Under the pieces are notes generated by a model. That model was not told the DNA's origin. It made no database searches and was given only the letters and a program-made list of their open reading frames with translations. The translations under genes were made by a program, and so were the position numbers. 33,831 nucleotides of DNA from assembly GCA_012799995.1 (NCBI GenBank), contig JAAZKE010000073.1, positions 1 through 33,831 on the forward strand. Reading direction: 5' to 3'. Shown piece by piece: positions 30,533 through 33,831 of the stretch. The DNA comes from Chloroflexota bacterium. GTDB taxonomy: Bacteria; Chloroflexota; Anaerolineae; Anaerolineales; Anaerolineaceae. Positions within the stretch are counted from its first letter, which is position 1. Every line of letters starts with the position of its first letter.

Positions 30533-33523
30533 ATGAGTGACCGCATGACTTGCTTGCCATTTTCACAACTGTTGAGATGGGTATTTGAAGAACAGAAAAA
30601 GCACGGGACTGTATTTGGCGTCAACACGCCTTATAAAGCTGATGCAGGGCAGAAGCCTGCCATTTTCGATCGCAAACTTGAGACCGTGATTGGCCCGGCA
30701 GCTGGTCCACAAACACAGCTGGCTCAAAACCTGATTGCCGCTTACTATGCAGGCGGGAGGTTTTTCGAGATCAAAACTGTCCAAAAGCTCGATGGAGAAG
30801 ATTTGAAAGTGACCAAACCATGTATTCTCGCCGATGACGAAGGGTACAACATCGAATGGTCAACTGAATTGACTGTGCCGGATGCGCAGGACGAATATAT
30901 CAAAGCGTGGGTAATGCTGCACCTGATGGCGAAGGAATTCGACCTCGGTTCTCAGGATGGCTTCCAGTTCAATATGAGCGTCGGTTATGATCTGGCTGGC
31001 ATCAAGACTGAAAAACTGGATAAATTCATCAATACTATGATTGATGCATCCAATGCTGAAAGTTTCAAAGGAGCAATTGCAGACGCCAAAGCTAATTTAG
31101 GCCTTTTCCAAAAAGTAACCGCCAAAGACATCGATGCCATTCCGTCAGCGATCTGCAACTCAGCCACAATATCAACATTGCATGGCTGCCCGCCGAATGA
31201 AATTGAAAGCATTGCGAATTATCTGATTGAAGAGAAGCATCTGCATACTTTTGTAAAGTGCAACCCGACGCTGCTTGGGTATGACTTTGCCCGTGAAACC
31301 ATGGACAAGATGGGCTATGACTATCTGGCATTCGGTCGCTTCCACTTTGACGATGATCTGCAATACAAGGATGCAATTCCAATGTTCAAGCGCTTGAAGA
31401 AGCTGGCGGAATCGAAAAATCTGACCTTCGGCTTGAAACTGACCAACACCTTCCCGGTAGACATCAAACGCAACGAGCTTGCTGGTGAGGAAATGTACAT
31501 GTCCGGTAAGGCGCTTTATCCGCTTACCATCGCCCTGGCAGCCCGAATCTCCAAAGATATGGACGGTCAACTGCGTATAGCCTACTCCGGTGGCGCAGAT
31601 GCCTTCAACATTGAACAGATTGTTGGCGCCGGCATCTGGCCAGTGACTATGGCGACAACTCTTTTGAAACCGGGTGGCTACCAGCGTCTGCGACAACTGG
31701 CTAAGATGCTCGATAAACAGGGTGTCAAACCGTTCAAAGGTGTGGATACGGCTGTAGTCGAGAAAATGGCTAAAGAAGCCATTACGCATCCGCATTACAA
31801 GAAATCAATCAAATTCCCGGTATCACGTAAACACGCTGCAAAAGTGCCGTTGGTAGATTGTTTTGTTGCCGGTTGTGAAGAGACCTGCCCGATCAATCAG
31901 GATATTCCCAACTATATTCAGCTGGCTGGTGAAGGGAAATATCGCGAGGCGCTCGAGGTCATTCTTGACAAAAACGCGCTTCCTTTCATTACAGGAACCA
32001 TCTGCGCTCATCCCTGTATGTCTTCCTGCGTCCGCAACGTTTATGAAGAAACAGTACGCATCCGTGACGTAAAGCTGGAAGCTGCAACCAAGGGGTTTGA
32101 CGAAGCGATTAAAAATTTGAAGCCGGAGGCCTCGCTTGGCAAGAAAGTCGCCATCATTGGAGGTGGCCCTGCGGGTATGTCAGCTGCTTTCTATCTGGCA
32201 CAGGCTGGCGCCAAGGTGACATTGTTCGAAAAACGTTCAGCGCTTGGCGGTGTGGTTCGCTGGGCAATTCCTGATTTCCGTATCGATGCCAACCAGATTG
32301 AGAAAGATGTCGCACTGCTGAAGCAGCTCAATGTTGAAATACGCACTGGTGAGAATGTGAAAGACGTGAAAGCGCTGAAAGCACAGGGCTACGACGCTGT
32401 GGTTGTCGCAATTGGTGCTTATAAGCCAGGCATGATCACTTTCACGGGGATAGAGCCACTTAACGCGATCGATTTTCTGGAAGAGTTTAACCGCACTAAG
32501 GGTGGTGTGAAGCTGGGTGAGGACGTGATTGTCATTGGTGGTGGGAACACAGCCATGGACGTTGCCCGTGCTGCGAAAGCTAACCACGGTGTGAAATCTG
32601 TTACGATCGCTTATCGCCGTACACTGCGCTACATGCCTGCGGATGAAGAAGAAATCCGCATGGCCTTGGATGATGGCATTGTAATCCGTGAACTTTTGGC
32701 ACCTGAAAAATGGGAAAACAATCAGTTGACCTGTCGCGTGATGGCACAGGGTGCTCTGGATGCCAGCAATCGACCTGGTGTTGTTGAAACGGATGAGATG
32801 GTGAGTCTGCCATGTTCAACAGTGATCGTCGCTGTCGGTGAGCAATTGCCGAAGGATTATTACGAAGCGAATGGAATTGAAGTAGATCGCAAGGGCCGCC
32901 CGGTTGTCAGCGCCAAGACCTATGAAACCAATATTCCAGGCGTATATGTGAGTGGTGATGGTTTGTTCGGACCAGCAACGATCGTTGCAGCAGAGGCTTG
33001 CTCAACCAAGATTGCCAAAGCTATTCTGGGGAAACCGTTTACCAGCAATATTTCCAAAGCCAAAGACCTGGCACCATTGTATGCGAAACGCGGTATTTTG
33101 GTTCCGGAAGTTGCAGCAAAACATGAGAGTGAACGCTGCCTTTCCTGTTCAACAGTCTGCGAGATCTGCGTGCAGGTATGCCCGAACCGTGCCAACCTTT
33201 CAATAAAAGTTCCTGGCAAACAGCAGGCTCAGATTGTTCACTATGACCCGGCTTGTAATGAGTGCGGTAACTGCGAAACCTTCTGCCCGTATTCCAGCGC
33301 TCCCTATAAAGATAAATTTACCTACTTTGCCAATGAAAAAGACATGGCTGACAGCAAGAACAAAGGCTTTGTCGTGTTGAATCCGGTGAAGAATATCTTC
33401 AAGGTGCGCTTATTTGGTACTGAGATGACTGTCAGCGAGAGTGAACCCGGTCGGGTACCGCCGGTACTCATCGATCTGATGAAATCATTTGTCAAAGATT
33501 ACGCCTATCTGTTAGTTAAATAG
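30533..33523 (+). CDS. ygfK: YgfK-like Fe-S flavoprotein oxidoreductase (putative selenate reductase subunit family)
   Basis: The 996-residue cytoplasmic protein has three parts. An N-terminal dihydropyrimidine/dihydroorotate-dehydrogenase-like barrel spans ~1-430. A GltD-like NAD(P)H/FAD module follows with Fe-S motifs CFVAGCEETCPINQDIP (~442) and CAHPCMSSC (~491), FAD site GGGPAGMSAAFYLAQAGA (~542) and NAD(P) site GGGNTAMDVARAAK (~668). The C-terminal ferredoxin carries CLSCSTVCEICVQVCP (~868) and CNECGNCETFC (~908). This is the E. coli YgfK layout, where the gene sits among purine/hydantoin-type catabolic genes. The true substrate is uncertain despite the 'selenate reductase' label. ATG at 30533 with AAGGAG nine bases upstream is preferred over TTG at 30506. 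It may act in the pathway fed by the upstream importer. Confidence 0.85.
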   Translation: MSDRMTCLPFSQLLRWVFEEQKKHGTVFGVNTPYKADAGQKPAIFDRKLETVIGPAAGPQTQLAQNLIAAYYAGGRFFEIKTVQKLDGEDLKVTKPCILADDEGYNIEWSTELTVPDAQDEYIKAWVMLHLMAKEFDLGSQDGFQFNMSVGYDLAGIKTEKLDKFINTMIDASNAESFKGAIADAKANLGLFQKVTAKDIDAIPSAICNSATISTLHGCPPNEIESIANYLIEEKHLHTFVKCNPTLLGYDFARETMDKMGYDYLAFGRFHFDDDLQYKDAIPMFKRLKKLAESKNLTFGLKLTNTFPVDIKRNELAGEEMYMSGKALYPLTIALAARISKDMDGQLRIAYSGGADAFNIEQIVGAGIWPVTMATTLLKPGGYQRLRQLAKMLDKQGVKPFKGVDTAVVEKMAKEAITHPHYKKSIKFPVSRKHAAKVPLVDCFVAGCEETCPINQDIPNYIQLAGEGKYREALEVILDKNALPFITGTICAHPCMSSCVRNVYEETVRIRDVKLEAATKGFDEAIKNLKPEASLGKKVAIIGGGPAGMSAAFYLAQAGAKVTLFEKRSALGGVVRWAIPDFRIDANQIEKDVALLKQLNVEIRTGENVKDVKALKAQGYDAVVVAIGAYKPGMITFTGIEPLNAIDFLEEFNRTKGGVKLGEDVIVIGGGNTAMDVARAAKANHGVKSVTIAYRRTLRYMPADEEEIRMALDDGIVIRELLAPEKWENNQLTCRVMAQGALDASNRPGVVETDEMVSLPCSTVIVAVGEQLPKDYYEANGIEVDRKGRPVVSAKTYETNIPGVYVSGDGLFGPATIVAAEACSTKIAKAILGKPFTSNISKAKDLAPLYAKRGILVPEVAAKHESERCLSCSTVCEICVQVCPNRANLSIKVPGKQQAQIVHYDPACNECGNCETFCPYSSAPYKDKFTYFANEKDMADSKNKGFVVLNPVKNIFKVRLFGTEMTVSESEPGRVPPVLIDLMKSFVKDYAYLLVK

Positions 33524-33549
33524 ATCTGATCGTAACCCAAGGTCGTCAA

Positions 33550-33577
33550 GAGAGCCTGCCATCACTGGCAGGCTCTC
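33550..33577 (+). terminator. Terminator-like hairpin after the ygfK-like gene
   Basis: A perfect 12-base-pair GC-rich stem GAGAGCCTGCCA/TGGCAGGCTCTC with a TCAC loop lies 26 bases after the stop. It is followed by CCAATTCC rather than a T-run, so it may work with other factors or mainly protect the message. Confidence 0.6.
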
Positions 33578-33716
33578 CCAATTCCACTGCTCTTTCATAA
33601 GAATATCGATGCAGTTGTGTGTCAAACGGGTGCATTTATCTTGTCCTTGTTAATCAAAAATCCTTCGTTTGATTTCATGAAAACTGGTTGCATGAATTTG
33701 TAACATTGTAGGATTG

Positions 33717-33831
33717 TCAAACATATTGGACAGTCTGAGCTAAAAATTGAACAGGCGATAAGAACTTCAATGGTCGCATCGGTATATGGTTAGAGCGCTG
33801 ATTGTGTCTTCTCAGTTGTCTTCTAAAATCC
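33717..33831 (-). CDS. IS481-type transposase, C-terminal end (cut by window edge)
   Basis: The leftward frame enters at the window edge and ends with TGA at 33717-33719. It reads RRQLRRHNQRSNHIPMRPL, then KFLSPVQFLAQ. 'R-x-x-N-x-x-x-P-M-x-P-L-x-x-x-S-P' is the typical tail of IS481-family integrase-core transposases. TGTCAAAC occurs at 33715-33722 and at 33619-33626 (TGTGTCAAACGGGTGC) and may mark the element's end, but the boundary is not established. The fragment at 8650-8880 comes from the same broad family but is a different region of the protein, so the copies cannot be compared. Confidence 0.55.
   Translation of the reverse strand, partial: DFRRQLRRHNQRSNHIPMRPLKFLSPVQFLAQTVQYV

Noticed and set aside
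31172..31795. 207-codon minus-strand frame antisense to ygfK
   Set aside because: It is a shadow of a clear coding gene.
1..33831. CRISPR array, tRNA or rRNA genes
   Set aside because: No regularly spaced short repeats, cloverleaf-type sequences or conserved rRNA stretches were noticed; a tRNAscan or CRISPR finder run would be decisive.

Overview
This window looks like a chromosomal segment from an anaerobic bacterium. The metabolic genes support that view: a siroheme/[4Fe-4S] sulfite- or nitrite-reductase-like protein with ferredoxin clusters, a membrane pyrophosphatase, a YgfK-type Fe-S flavoprotein and thymidylate/dCTP genes of the thyX/dcd kind. Overall composition is moderate in GC, with clearly AT-rich islands. 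A Chloroflexi (Anaerolineae)-like or Clostridia-like host would fit, but no marker gene here settles the phylum. No rRNA, tRNA or CRISPR array was seen.

Layout. (1) 1-1.65 kb is decayed mobile or phage-type DNA, read leftward: the start of an IS3-type transposase and its IS end, a hicA-hicB toxin-antitoxin pair with its own consensus promoter, a frameshifted Lar-like zinc-ribbon gene and the remnant of a phage-type 3'-5' exonuclease. (2) 1.67-2.98 kb holds the 3' stump of a glutamine synthetase gene and a PHP-domain phosphoesterase. (3) 3.0-4.1 kb (minus) is an overlapping thyX-like/dcd pair for dTMP/dUTP supply. (4) 4.6-5.5 kb is the siroheme reductase-like gene with a strong terminator. (5) 5.9-8.64 kb is an AT-rich two-gene cassette: a helical protein of unknown family, then a sacsin/Hsp90-type GHKL ATPase fused to a C-terminal DUF3883 nuclease-like domain. 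It abuts a dead IS481-type transposase. This is the best candidate for an undescribed (probably anti-phage) system. (6) 9.08-11.14 kb is a K+-independent-type H+-pyrophosphatase. (7) 11.2-13.9 kb is a tandem triplication of a gene for a small secreted protein; the middle copy is frameshifted in a T7 run. (8) 13.9-18.8 kb is an ABC-2 exporter (ATPase plus two permeases, minus) divergent from a NarL-type two-component system, like the linearmycin-resistance arrangement. (9) 19.3-22.9 kb is a heterodimeric ABC exporter with one degenerate ATP site. (10) 23.3-30.1 kb starts with a consensus promoter and reads through a DUF3830 cyclophilin-like protein, a protein resembling the C-terminal helical bundle of cucumopine synthase, and a complete Dpp/Opp-type transporter (binding protein, two permeases, two ATPases). 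This looks like a split opine-synthase-like enzyme tied to import of a peptide- or opine-like compound. (11) 30.5-33.5 kb is a 996-residue YgfK-like oxidoreductase behind a cluster of palindromes. (12) The right edge holds the 3' end of an IS481-type transposase.

How the parts fit. thyX/dcd form a pyrimidine deoxynucleotide unit. The pyrophosphatase conserves energy from PPi. The transporter, the cyclophilin-like/helical-bundle pair and perhaps YgfK (own promoter and operator-like sites) may form a catabolic or opine-type pathway. The two ABC exporters and the two-component system look like envelope-stress or drug-resistance functions. Insertion-sequence pieces at both edges and at 8.7 kb, the phage-like remnants and the AT-rich cassette mark the region as an accessory hot spot. 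All functional statements rest on motif reading and recalled family knowledge; no database search was run.
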